Below, one piece after another: positions 21,362 through 27,861 of a stretch of 27,861 bases of DNA. The DNA comes from Allorhizocola sp044869915 (GTDB taxonomy: Bacteria; Actinomycetota; Actinomycetes; Mycobacteriales; Micromonosporaceae): assembly GCA_044869915.1 (NCBI GenBank), contig JBIOYB010000267.1:1-27861 (forward strand). Reading direction: 5' to 3'. The first letter of the stretch is position 1, and each line of letters begins with the position of its first letter. Both the position numbers and the translations under genes were made by a program. The notes under the pieces are model-generated. The model made no database searches, was not told the origin of the DNA, and saw only the letters and a list, made by a program, of their open reading frames with translations.

Positions 21362-23102
21362 CAGATCCTCCTTCAGAAGCCGTCGCAGTGACTCCACTGG
21401 CGACGGCACGCCTTTGGCCGCGCCCGGTCGAGCCGTCAAAGTCTCGGTACCGGGCACGCCTTGCGGTTATCAGCGCGGCCGGGTCCAAGGCGGTGAGCTC
21501 GGCCAGTTCGTGGCGGATGGCGGCGCGAAGCGACGAGGCGGCCTCGGCCGGGTCGGCGCCGGTTCCACCGATGGGTTCCGGGATGACGCCGTCGGCCACC
21601 CCGAGTTCGAGCAGGGACCGCGCGTCGATGCGCAGTGCCTGCGCCGCCTCGGGTGCCGCGGAGCGTTCGCGCCAAAGGATCGCGGCGCATCCCTCCGGGC
21701 TGATGACGGTGTAGAAGCCGTTCTCCATCACCAGCAACCGGTCTGCCACGGCGATGGCCAAGGCGCCGCCGCTGCACCCTTCGCCGGTCACCACCGTGAT
21801 GATGGGCACCGGCAGGGTGGACATCAGGCGCAGGTTCTCCGCGATCGCGCTCGCCTGCCCCTGCAGTTCGGCTTCCAGGCCCGGGTGTGCCCCGGGCGTG
21901 TCCACCAGCGTCACCACCGGCAGTCCCCATTTGGCGGCAAGGCGCATGAGCCGCCCCGCCTTGCGATAGCCCGCCGGTCCCGGCATGCCGTACCGGTGGG
22001 CGGTCAGGTCGCCGGGCGTGTGCCCTTTCTCATGCCCGACAATGACAATCGGGTCGCCGCCCAGCCGGCCGACGCCGCCGATGATGGCCGGGCAGTTGCC
22101 GCCGACCCGGTCCCCGCGCAGTTCCTCGAAGTCGTCGAGGATCATCCGCAGGTAGTCCGATGTGGTGGGCCGGGAGATGTCGCGTGCCCGACACACCGCC
22201 TCCCACGCCGGTCTTGGTTCGAGCGCGGCGGGGTCGCGGACGACGATCTGCGTCACCTCCTCGGCGGTTGTCGTGCCCCGGCGCCGGGTGGCCATCGACA
22301 GCAGCCTGCCCAACCGGTCGCGCAGCGCCGAGCGGGGGCACACCTGATCGATGAACCCGTGTTCCAGCAGGAACTCGGCGGTCTGGAAGCCGGTGGGCAG
22401 CTTTTCGCGGATGGTCTCCTGGATCACGCGCGGCCCGGCGAAGCCAAGCCGTGCACCGGGTTCGGCCATGATGACGTCGCCGAGAAGGGCGAAGGACGCC
22501 GCCACGCCGCCGTAGGTGGGGTCGGTGATCACGCAGACGGTGGCCAGTCCGGCCTCGTTGAGCTGTTGCAGCGCCTGCGCGGTCTTCACCATTTGCAGCA
22601 GGCCGACGATGCCCTCCTGCATTCTCACCCCGCCGGAGGCGGTCGCGATCACGAGCGGGCAGCGGTCGGCGAGCGCGGTCTCCGCGGCCAACGTGATCAT
22701 TTCTCCGACCGCCGTGCCGAGGCTGCCGCCCATGAACCGGAAGTCCATCGCCGCGACGACCGCCGGGGTGTCGCCGATCCGCATCCGTGCGCAGAGGACC
22801 GCCTCGCGAAGCGCGGTCGCGCACCGGGCCTCGGTTATCCGGCTCGGATACGGCCGGGAGTCCACGAAGCCGAGCGGATCGTTGTCGGACAGGTCGAAGT
22901 CGAGCGGTGCCAACGTGTCCGGGTCGGCGAGCTGGGCGAGCCGCTCGGACGCGCTCAGCGCGTTGTAGCGGCCGCACTGTGGGCAGACGCCGCCGTCGCT
23001 GGCCATCCGCCGGCCGTAGACGACCGCATGGCAACCGGGGCACAGGACCCATTGGTGCCCAGAGGCCTTCGGCGTGTTCCGGTTTTGTGCTAGGCCCGCC
23101 AT
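21354..23102 (-). CDS. accDA: Acetyl-CoA carboxylase carboxyltransferase, fused beta-alpha subunits
   Basis: The product is 582 aa and carries both carboxyltransferase halves. The N-terminal beta half opens with a zinc ribbon, Cys21/24 and Cys40/43 (CPGCHAVVYGR...CPQCGRYNAL), then MGGSLGTAVGEMI and TASGGVRMQEG. The alpha half starts near residue 300, with RPTTSDYLRMILDDFEEL, GHEKGHT, KWGLPVVTLVDTPGAHPG and GEGCSGGALAIAV. It transfers the carboxyl group from biotin to acetyl-CoA, giving malonyl-CoA. ATG at 23102 follows AAAGGGG. It is the first gene of the polyketide operon, divergent from the SARP activator, so the supply enzyme is expressed with the synthase. Fused AccD-AccA forms are known from aromatic PKS loci. 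Confidence 0.93.
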   Translation of the reverse strand: MAGLAQNRNTPKASGHQWVLCPGCHAVVYGRRMASDGGVCPQCGRYNALSASERLAQLADPDTLAPLDFDLSDNDPLGFVDSRPYPSRITEARCATALREAVLCARMRIGDTPAVVAAMDFRFMGGSLGTAVGEMITLAAETALADRCPLVIATASGGVRMQEGIVGLLQMVKTAQALQQLNEAGLATVCVITDPTYGGVAASFALLGDVIMAEPGARLGFAGPRVIQETIREKLPTGFQTAEFLLEHGFIDQVCPRSALRDRLGRLLSMATRRRGTTTAEEVTQIVVRDPAALEPRPAWEAVCRARDISRPTTSDYLRMILDDFEELRGDRVGGNCPAIIGGVGRLGGDPIVIVGHEKGHTPGDLTAHRYGMPGPAGYRKAGRLMRLAAKWGLPVVTLVDTPGAHPGLEAELQGQASAIAENLRLMSTLPVPIITVVTGEGCSGGALAIAVADRLLVMENGFYTVISPEGCAAILWRERSAAPEAAQALRIDARSLLELGVADGVIPEPIGGTGADPAEAASSLRAAIRHELAELTALDPAALITARRARYRDFDGSTGRGQRRAVASGVTATASEGGSGD

Positions 23103-23348
23103 ACCCGTGCCCCTTTCAAGCGCGAATGGTCTGATAGCGATGATTAGTAGCTTTCGCCCGCTAATGACTCTCCCAGGGCATCGCTTGACGATCGGTGGAG
23201 TTTCACTTGCCTCCGACCACAGGGGCGTGAGCTGCAGGATCAGGCAAAGATCAGCGAAAATTCCAACTAGATCCAGTAGGTTTATACCTGGAGTAACCTA
23301 AAGGTCTTCTTAGTACCTTTTGGGGTAGAGCGGCGCTCGGAGGGAAGC
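23103..23348. promoter_or_regulatory. Divergent control region between the PKS operon and the SARP gene
   Basis: These 246 bp are less GC-rich than the flanks. Near the SARP end is a cluster of AGGT/ACCT half-sites: AGGTTTATACCT (23278-23289), ACCTAAAGGT (23296-23305) and the inverted pair AAAGGT (23300-23305) / ACCTTT (23315-23320) with a 9-nt spacer. A poor -35 with TATACC (23283-23288) could serve the SARP gene. Toward the operon, TACTAAT on the minus strand is a possible -10 with no good -35, as is common for SARP-dependent promoters. I did not find clear SARP heptamer repeats. Confidence 0.45.
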
Positions 23349-24155
23349 ATGGACTGTCGCGTTCTCGGTCAGTTGGCCGTGCGCTCCGGCGACACTGTCG
23401 GATGCCTGACCGCGCCGAAGCCGCGCAAGGTGCTCGCGCTGCTCCTGGTGCGCGCCAACCTTGTCGTGCCGATCGAAACCCTCAGCCGCGAGCTGTGGGG
23501 CGACGATCCGCCCGCCAGCGCGCAGACGACCCTGCAGACCTACGTCCTGCAGGTGCGCCGGATGCTCACGCGCACCTTGGGCCTCAGCTCCGAGGAGGTG
23601 GCGCGCGACATCCTGGTCACCGCGGCGGACGGCTACCTGTTGCGTGCCAAACAAAACGAGCTCGATCTGCATGAGTATCAACGGCTTACGGCGCAAGGCC
23701 GGGCGGCCCTGGCGCAGCCGGACGACGCCCTCGGGTCCCGCCTGCTGGCCGAGGCGCTCAGCCTTTGGCAGGACGCCGCGCTGGTGGACGTGCGGCTCGG
23801 TCCGGTGCTGGCCGCGGAGGTCAGGCAGCTGGAGGAGAGCCGGCTGGCAACATGCCAGCTGCGCTTCGACGCCGAGCTTCGCCTCGACCGGCATCATTCG
23901 GTGCTCTGCGAGCTGAGCAGCCTGGCCGCGCAGCACCCGTTGCACGAGGACCTGCAGGCGCAATACATGGTGGCCCTTTATCGCGCGGGCCGCCGCACCG
24001 ATGCGCTGAGCGCCTTTCACCGGCTTCGCACGACCCTGCTCGAGGATGTCGGGCTGGAGCCGTCGCGGCGGATCCACAGCCTGCAGCGCGCGATCCTCGC
24101 CGCCGATCCGGCCCTGGACGCCTTCGCGGTGTCCATCGCGGAGCTCCTGGCCTGA
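23349..24155 (+). CDS. SARP-family pathway activator
   Basis: The product is 268 aa, the length of small SARPs (DnrI/ActII-ORF4 type). The N-terminal winged helix (VLGQLAVRSGDTVGCLTAPKP, RKVLALLLVRANLVVPIETL, then ELWGDDPPASAQTTLQTYVL) ends in LVTAADGYLL. The bacterial transcriptional activation domain follows (ELDLHEYQRLTAQGRAAL; LHEDLQAQYMVALYRAGRRTDAL; LEDVGLEPSRRIHSLQRAIL). It is expected to bind the shared intergenic region and recruit RNA polymerase to the polyketide operon. ATG at 23349 follows GGAGGGAAG. I saw no in-frame TTA codon, so no direct bldA dependence. It is the only pathway-specific regulator in the locus. Confidence 0.93.
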   Translation: MDCRVLGQLAVRSGDTVGCLTAPKPRKVLALLLVRANLVVPIETLSRELWGDDPPASAQTTLQTYVLQVRRMLTRTLGLSSEEVARDILVTAADGYLLRAKQNELDLHEYQRLTAQGRAALAQPDDALGSRLLAEALSLWQDAALVDVRLGPVLAAEVRQLEESRLATCQLRFDAELRLDRHHSVLCELSSLAAQHPLHEDLQAQYMVALYRAGRRTDALSAFHRLRTTLLEDVGLEPSRRIHSLQRAILAADPALDAFAVSIAELLA

Positions 24156-24244
24156 TCCGGGCGTGTGGCTTCACGGAGAAAATTCGCCCAATATGGCACG
24201 ATTAGGGCGTTTGCTGCGGACTCAGAGTGATGTTCAGCCCATAT

Positions 24245-24264
24245 TCTTGACTCATTCCAGAAAA
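24245..24264 (+). promoter_or_regulatory. FurA box overlapping the furA promoter
   Basis: TTGACTCATTCCAG followed by AAAA, about 25 bp before the furA start, closely matches the AT-rich FurA operator I recall from mycobacterial and Streptomyces furA-katG loci. TTGACT would double as the -35 element, consistent with autorepression relieved by peroxide. Confidence 0.65.
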
Positions 24265-24288
24265 CGGGCAAGACTACGGAACGTGGTC

Positions 24289-24714
24289 ATGACCTTGGAC
24301 TTCCGGCGCATGCTTCGCGGCGCCGCGCTGCGCGTGACCCGCCCTCGGGTGGCGGTGCTCGGCGCGGTGCACGCACAGCCGCACGCCGACACGGAGTCGG
24401 TCATCGGAGCCGTGCGCAGGAGTCATCCGGAGGTCTCCCACCAAGCGATCTACGACGTGCTTCGGGCGCTGACCGCCGCCGGGCTGGTCCGGCGCCTCCA
24501 GCCATCGGGCTCCGTCGCTCGCTATGAGTCACGAGTCGGGGACAACCACCACCACGTTGTGTGCCGATCATGCGGCCTCATCGCCGACGTCGACTGCGCC
24601 GTCGGCGAAGCGCCGTGCCTGACCGCGTCAGACGAAAACGGCTTCACGATCGACGAGGCCGAGGTCATCTACTGGGGCTTGTGCCCCGCCTGTTCCACAG
24701 AAAACAAGCCCTGA
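24289..24714 (+). CDS. furA: FurA-type ferric uptake/peroxide-responsive repressor
   Basis: The product is a 141-aa Fur-family protein. The N-terminal winged helix includes LRVTRPRVAVLGAV and HPEVSHQAIYDVLRALTAAG. The dimerisation domain has the metal site DNHHHVVCRSCG (CxxC at 92-95) and a second CxxC at 132-135 (CPAC). It belongs to the FurA group that represses the adjacent catalase-peroxidase and responds to peroxide and iron. ATG at 24289 is chosen because the family alignment starts there; longer frames lie in promoter DNA. A FurA-box-like sequence precedes it, and katG begins 32 nt after its stop, which gives the classical furA-katG operon. Confidence 0.92.
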   Translation: MTLDFRRMLRGAALRVTRPRVAVLGAVHAQPHADTESVIGAVRRSHPEVSHQAIYDVLRALTAAGLVRRLQPSGSVARYESRVGDNHHHVVCRSCGLIADVDCAVGEAPCLTASDENGFTIDEAEVIYWGLCPACSTENKP

Positions 24715-24746
24715 TCGCTATTTGTCCAAGCCACGGAAGGAATCCG

Positions 24747-26972
24747 ATGTCCGAGAACCACGATGCCGTCGTCCACGACGCTGACGCGGGCGCCGAGTCG
24801 CGCTGCCCGGTAGCGCATGGACGCGCACCACACCCGACACAGGGCGGTGGCAACCGCGGCTGGTGGCCGAACCAGCTCAACCTGAAGATTCTCGCCAAGA
24901 ACCCGGCCGTGGCCAACCCGCTCGGTGAGCAGTTCAACTACGCCAAGGCGTTCCAGAGCCTCGACCTCCCGGCCGTCAAGCAGGACATCGCCGAGGTCCT
25001 GACCACCTCGCAGGAATGGTGGCCGGCCGACTACGGTCACTACGGCCCGTTCATGATCCGGATGGCGTGGCACAGCGCCGGCACCTACCGCATCAGCGAC
25101 GGCCGGGGCGGCGGCGGTGCCGGGCAGCAGCGGTTCGCACCGCTGAACAGCTGGCCGGACAACGGCAACCTCGACAAGGCTCGCCGCCTGCTTTGGCCGG
25201 TCAAGAAGAAGTACGGCCAAAGCCTCTCCTGGGCCGACCTGATGATCCTCGCCGGCAACGTCGCGCTGGAGTCGATGGGCTTCAAGACGTTCGGCTTCGC
25301 CGGCGGCCGTCCCGACGTCTGGGAGCCCGACGAGGACGTCTATTGGGGTCCCGAGAGCACCTGGCTCGGCGACGCGCGCTACAGCGGCGAGCGTGAGCTC
25401 GAAAACCCGCTCGCCGCGGTCCAGATGGGCCTCATCTACGTCAACCCGGAAGGCCCCAACGGCAACCCGGACCCGATCGCCGCGGCCCGCGACATCCGCG
25501 AGACGTTCCACCGCATGGCGATGAACGACGAGGAGACGGTCGCGCTGATCGCCGGCGGTCACACGTTCGGCAAGACCCACGGCGCCGGCCCCGCCGACCA
25601 CGTGGGCGCCGAGCCGGAGGCCGCATCGATCGAGGAGCAGGGTCTGGGCTGGAAGTCGACCTTCCGCAGTGGCAAAGGCCCGGACGCCATCACCAGCGGC
25701 CTGGAGGTCACCTGGACCACCACGCCGACCCAGTGGAGCAACAGCTTCTTTGAGATCCTTTTTGGGTACGAGTGGGAGCTCAGCCAGAGCCCGGCCGGTG
25801 CACACCAGTGGGTCGCCAAGGGTGCCGAGGCGATCATCCCGGACCCCTTTGACGGGTCGAAGAAGCGCCTGCCCACGATGCTGACCACCGACCTGTCGCT
25901 GCGGTTCGACCCGGTCTACGAGCCGATCTCGCGCCGGTTCCTGGCCAACCCGGACGAGTTCGCCGACGCCTTCGCTCGCGCGTGGTTCAAGCTGACCCAC
26001 CGCGACATGGGCCCGATCGCCCGCTACCTGGGCCCGGAGGTCCCGGCCGAGAGGCTGCTGTGGCAGGACCCGATCCCGGCGGTGACGCACGAGCTGATCG
26101 GCGCGGCCGACCTCGCCGACCTCAAGGGCCGGATCCTCGCCTCGGGCCTGACAGTTTCCCAACTGGTCACGACCGCGTGGGCCTCGGCCTCGACGTTCCG
26201 CGGCAGCGACAAGCGGGGCGGCGCCAACGGTGCGCGCATCCGCCTCGAGCCGCAGAACGGCTGGGATGTCAACGAGCCCGACGAGCTGGCGGCCGTGCTG
26301 CGCACGCTCGAGGGCGTCCAGGCGGCCTTCAACGCCACCCAGAGCGGGGGCAAGCGGGTCTCGCTCGCCGACCTGATCGTGCTCGGTGGTTGCGCGGCCG
26401 TGGAGCAGGCGGCCAAGAGCGCCGGCTACGACGTCGCCGTGCGTTTCACTCCGGGCCGTGCCGACGCGTCGCAGGAGCAGACCGACGTGGAGTCCTTCGC
26501 CGCGCTCGAGCCGACCGTGGACGGGTTCCGCAACTACCTGGGCAAGGGCCACCGCCTGCCGGCCGAGTTCCTCCTCGTCGACAAGGCAAACCTGCTGACG
26601 CTGAGCGCGCCCGAGCTGACGGTCCTCGTCGGCGGTCTGCGGGTGCTCGGGGCAAACTTCAAGCAGTCACCCCTGGGCGTCCTGACCGACCGGCCGGGGT
26701 CGCTGACCAACGACTTCTTCGTGAACCTGCTCGACCTCGGCACCACCTGGCGGCCGACGTCGGGCGACGCGGAGACGTTCGAGGCCCACGACGACGCCAC
26801 CGGCCAGGTCAAGTGGACCGGCAGCCGGGTCGACCTCGTCTTCGGCTCCAACTCGGAGCTGCGGGCGCTCGCCGAGGTCTACGCGAGCGACGACGCGCGG
26901 GAGAAGTTCGTCCGCGACTTCGTGGCGGCGTGGGCCAAGGTGATGGACCTCGACCGGTTCGACCTCGCCTGA
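24747..26972 (+). CDS. katG: Catalase-peroxidase
   Basis: The product is a 741-aa haem enzyme with the two-domain layout of KatG. The distal site RMAWHSAGTYR holds Arg105, Trp108 and His109. The crosslinked Met-Tyr-Trp adduct would be Trp108, Tyr231 (GLIYVNPEGPNGNPDP) and Met257 (FHRMAMND). The proximal His272 is in GGHTFGKTHGAG. The C-terminal domain is the usual haemless duplicate (LVTTAWASASTFRGSDKRGGANGARI split over its core helix). It removes hydrogen peroxide in the cytoplasm. ATG at 24747 follows GGAAGGA. It is co-transcribed with furA and ends before a strong hairpin. It has no apparent link to polyketide synthesis beyond proximity. Confidence 0.98.
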   Translation: MSENHDAVVHDADAGAESRCPVAHGRAPHPTQGGGNRGWWPNQLNLKILAKNPAVANPLGEQFNYAKAFQSLDLPAVKQDIAEVLTTSQEWWPADYGHYGPFMIRMAWHSAGTYRISDGRGGGGAGQQRFAPLNSWPDNGNLDKARRLLWPVKKKYGQSLSWADLMILAGNVALESMGFKTFGFAGGRPDVWEPDEDVYWGPESTWLGDARYSGERELENPLAAVQMGLIYVNPEGPNGNPDPIAAARDIRETFHRMAMNDEETVALIAGGHTFGKTHGAGPADHVGAEPEAASIEEQGLGWKSTFRSGKGPDAITSGLEVTWTTTPTQWSNSFFEILFGYEWELSQSPAGAHQWVAKGAEAIIPDPFDGSKKRLPTMLTTDLSLRFDPVYEPISRRFLANPDEFADAFARAWFKLTHRDMGPIARYLGPEVPAERLLWQDPIPAVTHELIGAADLADLKGRILASGLTVSQLVTTAWASASTFRGSDKRGGANGARIRLEPQNGWDVNEPDELAAVLRTLEGVQAAFNATQSGGKRVSLADLIVLGGCAAVEQAAKSAGYDVAVRFTPGRADASQEQTDVESFAALEPTVDGFRNYLGKGHRLPAEFLLVDKANLLTLSAPELTVLVGGLRVLGANFKQSPLGVLTDRPGSLTNDFFVNLLDLGTTWRPTSGDAETFEAHDDATGQVKWTGSRVDLVFGSNSELRALAEVYASDDAREKFVRDFVAAWAKVMDLDRFDLA

Positions 26973-26993
26973 TCCCAAAATAATCCCATGGCT

Positions 26994-27037
26994 CCAAACG
27001 TCAGGCCGGCCCGCACGGGCCGGCCTGGCGCGTTTGG
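26994..27037 (+). terminator. Strong terminator hairpin after katG
   Basis: An 11-bp perfect GC stem (27002-27012 with 27017-27027, loop GCAC) is extended by outer arms CCAAACG / CGTTTGG. It lies 22 bp after the katG stop. Stem length and position support termination of the furA-katG transcript. Confidence 0.8.
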
Positions 27038-27066
27038 CGGGCGCCTCGCGGGGGAAAGATCCGGGT

Positions 27067-27306
27067 ATGGCAACAGTGACCGCTGACGATGTGCGGGCCC
27101 TAGCGCGGGCCCGCGGCGAGGCCGGCGAGGAACAGGTGCTGACGCTCACCGGCGACAGAGTAAAGGTGGAGAGCACGAAGAAGTCCCGCGGCAGCAAGGT
27201 GATCTACACCCAGTCCGAGCTGCTGCGCCAGTTTGGCGAAGAGGTGACCGAGGCCGAGGCCATCACGCTGGCCGCGGCGCTGACCGCGCGGATCACGGAG
27301 GCTTAG
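27067..27306 (+). CDS. Small protein of unknown function (79 aa)
   Basis: The start ATG at 27067 has GGGGGAAAG upstream, and the short protein is rich in Glu, Ala and Arg. It has two predicted helical parts (VTADDVRALARARGEAGEEQ; EAEAITLAAALTARITEA) around a short strand region (VLTLTGDRVKVEST, SKVIYTQSEL). No membrane segment, signal peptide or Cys pair is visible. Codon bias fits a real gene. I do not recognise the family. It follows the katG terminator and its stop overlaps that of the convergent acetyltransferase by 4 nt. An in-frame ATG at 27034 would start inside the terminator hairpin and is rejected. Confidence 0.6.
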   Translation: MATVTADDVRALARARGEAGEEQVLTLTGDRVKVESTKKSRGSKVIYTQSELLRQFGEEVTEAEAITLAAALTARITEA

Positions 27307-27836
27307 ACCGCCGCCAAAGCCCTGTTGATCATCTCGAATTCGGTGATCGTCGGGTCCGGCGGGTAGGCCATCGTCACACCGGTTTGCACGAATCCAAGCC
27401 GGCGGTAGAACGCCTCCGCCCGGCCGTTGGCCTGTGTGACGAACAAACGCATCTGGTGGGCGTGCGCTTCGTCGCGCGCCCATCGCATCACCGCCTTGAC
27501 GAGGGCCTGTGACACACCGATGTCCGCGCCGCGATAGGCCGGCGTGACGTAGACGCCGACCAGGTGCACCGTGGGCTCGGCCACCTCGTCATCGATGAAA
27601 CCGGTGGCCTTGCCCACCATCTGCCCGGCGTGGACCGCCACAAATGTCGCTGAGGTGGGATCGGTCGCCCCACGGCGCACCCGCGTCTGCCAGAAGTCGT
27701 CCGGCTCCGCCGCCGAGACGTCATGCTGCTCGACAAACGCCAGCGGCTCCGATCGCAGCGCCTCCAACCGCAGCCGGCGGAATTCTTGCCACTCGTCGGC
27801 GCCGATCCGTCTGACGTCAAAGTCCATGACGCCCAT
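27303..27836 (-). CDS. GNAT-family N-acetyltransferase
   Basis: The product is 177 aa with the GNAT fold. Strand beta4 and the acetyl-CoA-binding motif read VHLVGVYVTPAYRGADIGVSQALV, where RGADIG takes the place of the usual R/Q-x-x-G-x-G/A loop. The C-terminal NGRAEAFYRRLGFVQTG is the second hallmark. The start may be 27836 (MGVMDF) or 27827 (MDFDVRR); neither has a decisive ribosome-binding site. The substrate is unknown. It converges on the small unknown gene with a 4-nt stop overlap. Confidence 0.88.
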   Translation of the reverse strand: MGVMDFDVRRIGADEWQEFRRLRLEALRSEPLAFVEQHDVSAAEPDDFWQTRVRRGATDPTSATFVAVHAGQMVGKATGFIDDEVAEPTVHLVGVYVTPAYRGADIGVSQALVKAVMRWARDEAHAHQMRLFVTQANGRAEAFYRRLGFVQTGVTMAYPPDPTITEFEMINRALAAV

Positions 27837-27861
27837 TCTGGCCCCAGCCGGGTGGTGGCCC

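Noticed and set aside
24669..26552. 627-codon minus-strand frame across katG
   Set aside because: The katG frame has complete catalytic motifs; the antisense frame reflects GC-rich third positions only.
1..27861. CRISPR array, tRNA, rRNA or transposase gene
   Set aside because: I saw no regularly spaced identical repeats with unique spacers, no tRNA-like cloverleaf that I could support, and no transposase motif. The tandem repeats at 9788-9960 have no spacers.

Overview
The window is very GC-rich with strong third-position GC, short or overlapping gene junctions and Shine-Dalgarno starts. It carries a type II polyketide synthase locus, a SARP activator, a furA-katG pair and a LacI-controlled sugar locus. 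This points to a filamentous, sporulating actinomycete. A Micromonosporaceae-like genus is plausible, but that is an inference and no rRNA is present to test it.

Left part (1-11.5 kb), carbohydrate use. A 5'-truncated glycoside-hydrolase-like gene (GHL10/DUF187 type) is followed by a fragment that looks like the 3' end of a chloramphenicol-phosphotransferase-like gene, then a large HTH/NB-ARC/TPR regulator on the minus strand. Next comes a minus-strand sugar operon: lipoprotein solute-binding protein, two MalF/MalG-type permeases and a GH63-like cytoplasmic glycosidase. No ATPase is encoded here, so a shared MsiK-like ATPase elsewhere is likely. A divergent LacI-family regulator and a secreted GH39-like glycosidase lie to the right. 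The palindrome CGAATCGATTCG sits at the operon promoter (two copies), before lacI, and twice before the secreted glycosidase, which defines a local LacI regulon. This part is scarred: a 71-bp tandem duplication at the malF/malG junction, a 15-bp direct repeat at the malG/glycosidase junction, a perfect 29-bp inverted repeat, three tandem repeats of about 55 bp, and an out-of-frame 3' end on the secreted glycosidase.

Middle part (11.5-24.2 kb), aromatic polyketide locus. One minus-strand operon encodes a complete acetyl-CoA carboxylase (fused beta-alpha carboxyltransferase, biotin carrier, biotin carboxylase), then ACP, aromatase, TcmJ-like cupin, KS-alpha, chain length factor (CLF) and a large fusion of two SchA/CurD-ABM-like domains to an FAD hydroxylase. 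From ACP to the fusion protein every junction is a 4-nt start/stop overlap. A TcmI-type cyclase (minus) and a second FAD oxidoreductase (plus) lie beyond it, and a SARP activator is divergent from the operon. The enzyme inventory matches the whiE/sch/cur spore-pigment set, with ORFI and ORFVIII equivalents fused, plus a dedicated malonyl-CoA supply and an extra oxygenase. I see no ketoreductase, methyltransferase, glycosyltransferase or exporter. A long, unreduced, multiply cyclised and oxidised aromatic pigment is the expected product class.

Right part (24.2-27.9 kb). furA and katG form the usual peroxide-response pair, with a conserved FurA-box-like sequence upstream and a strong terminator downstream. 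A small unknown gene and a convergent GNAT acetyltransferase follow.
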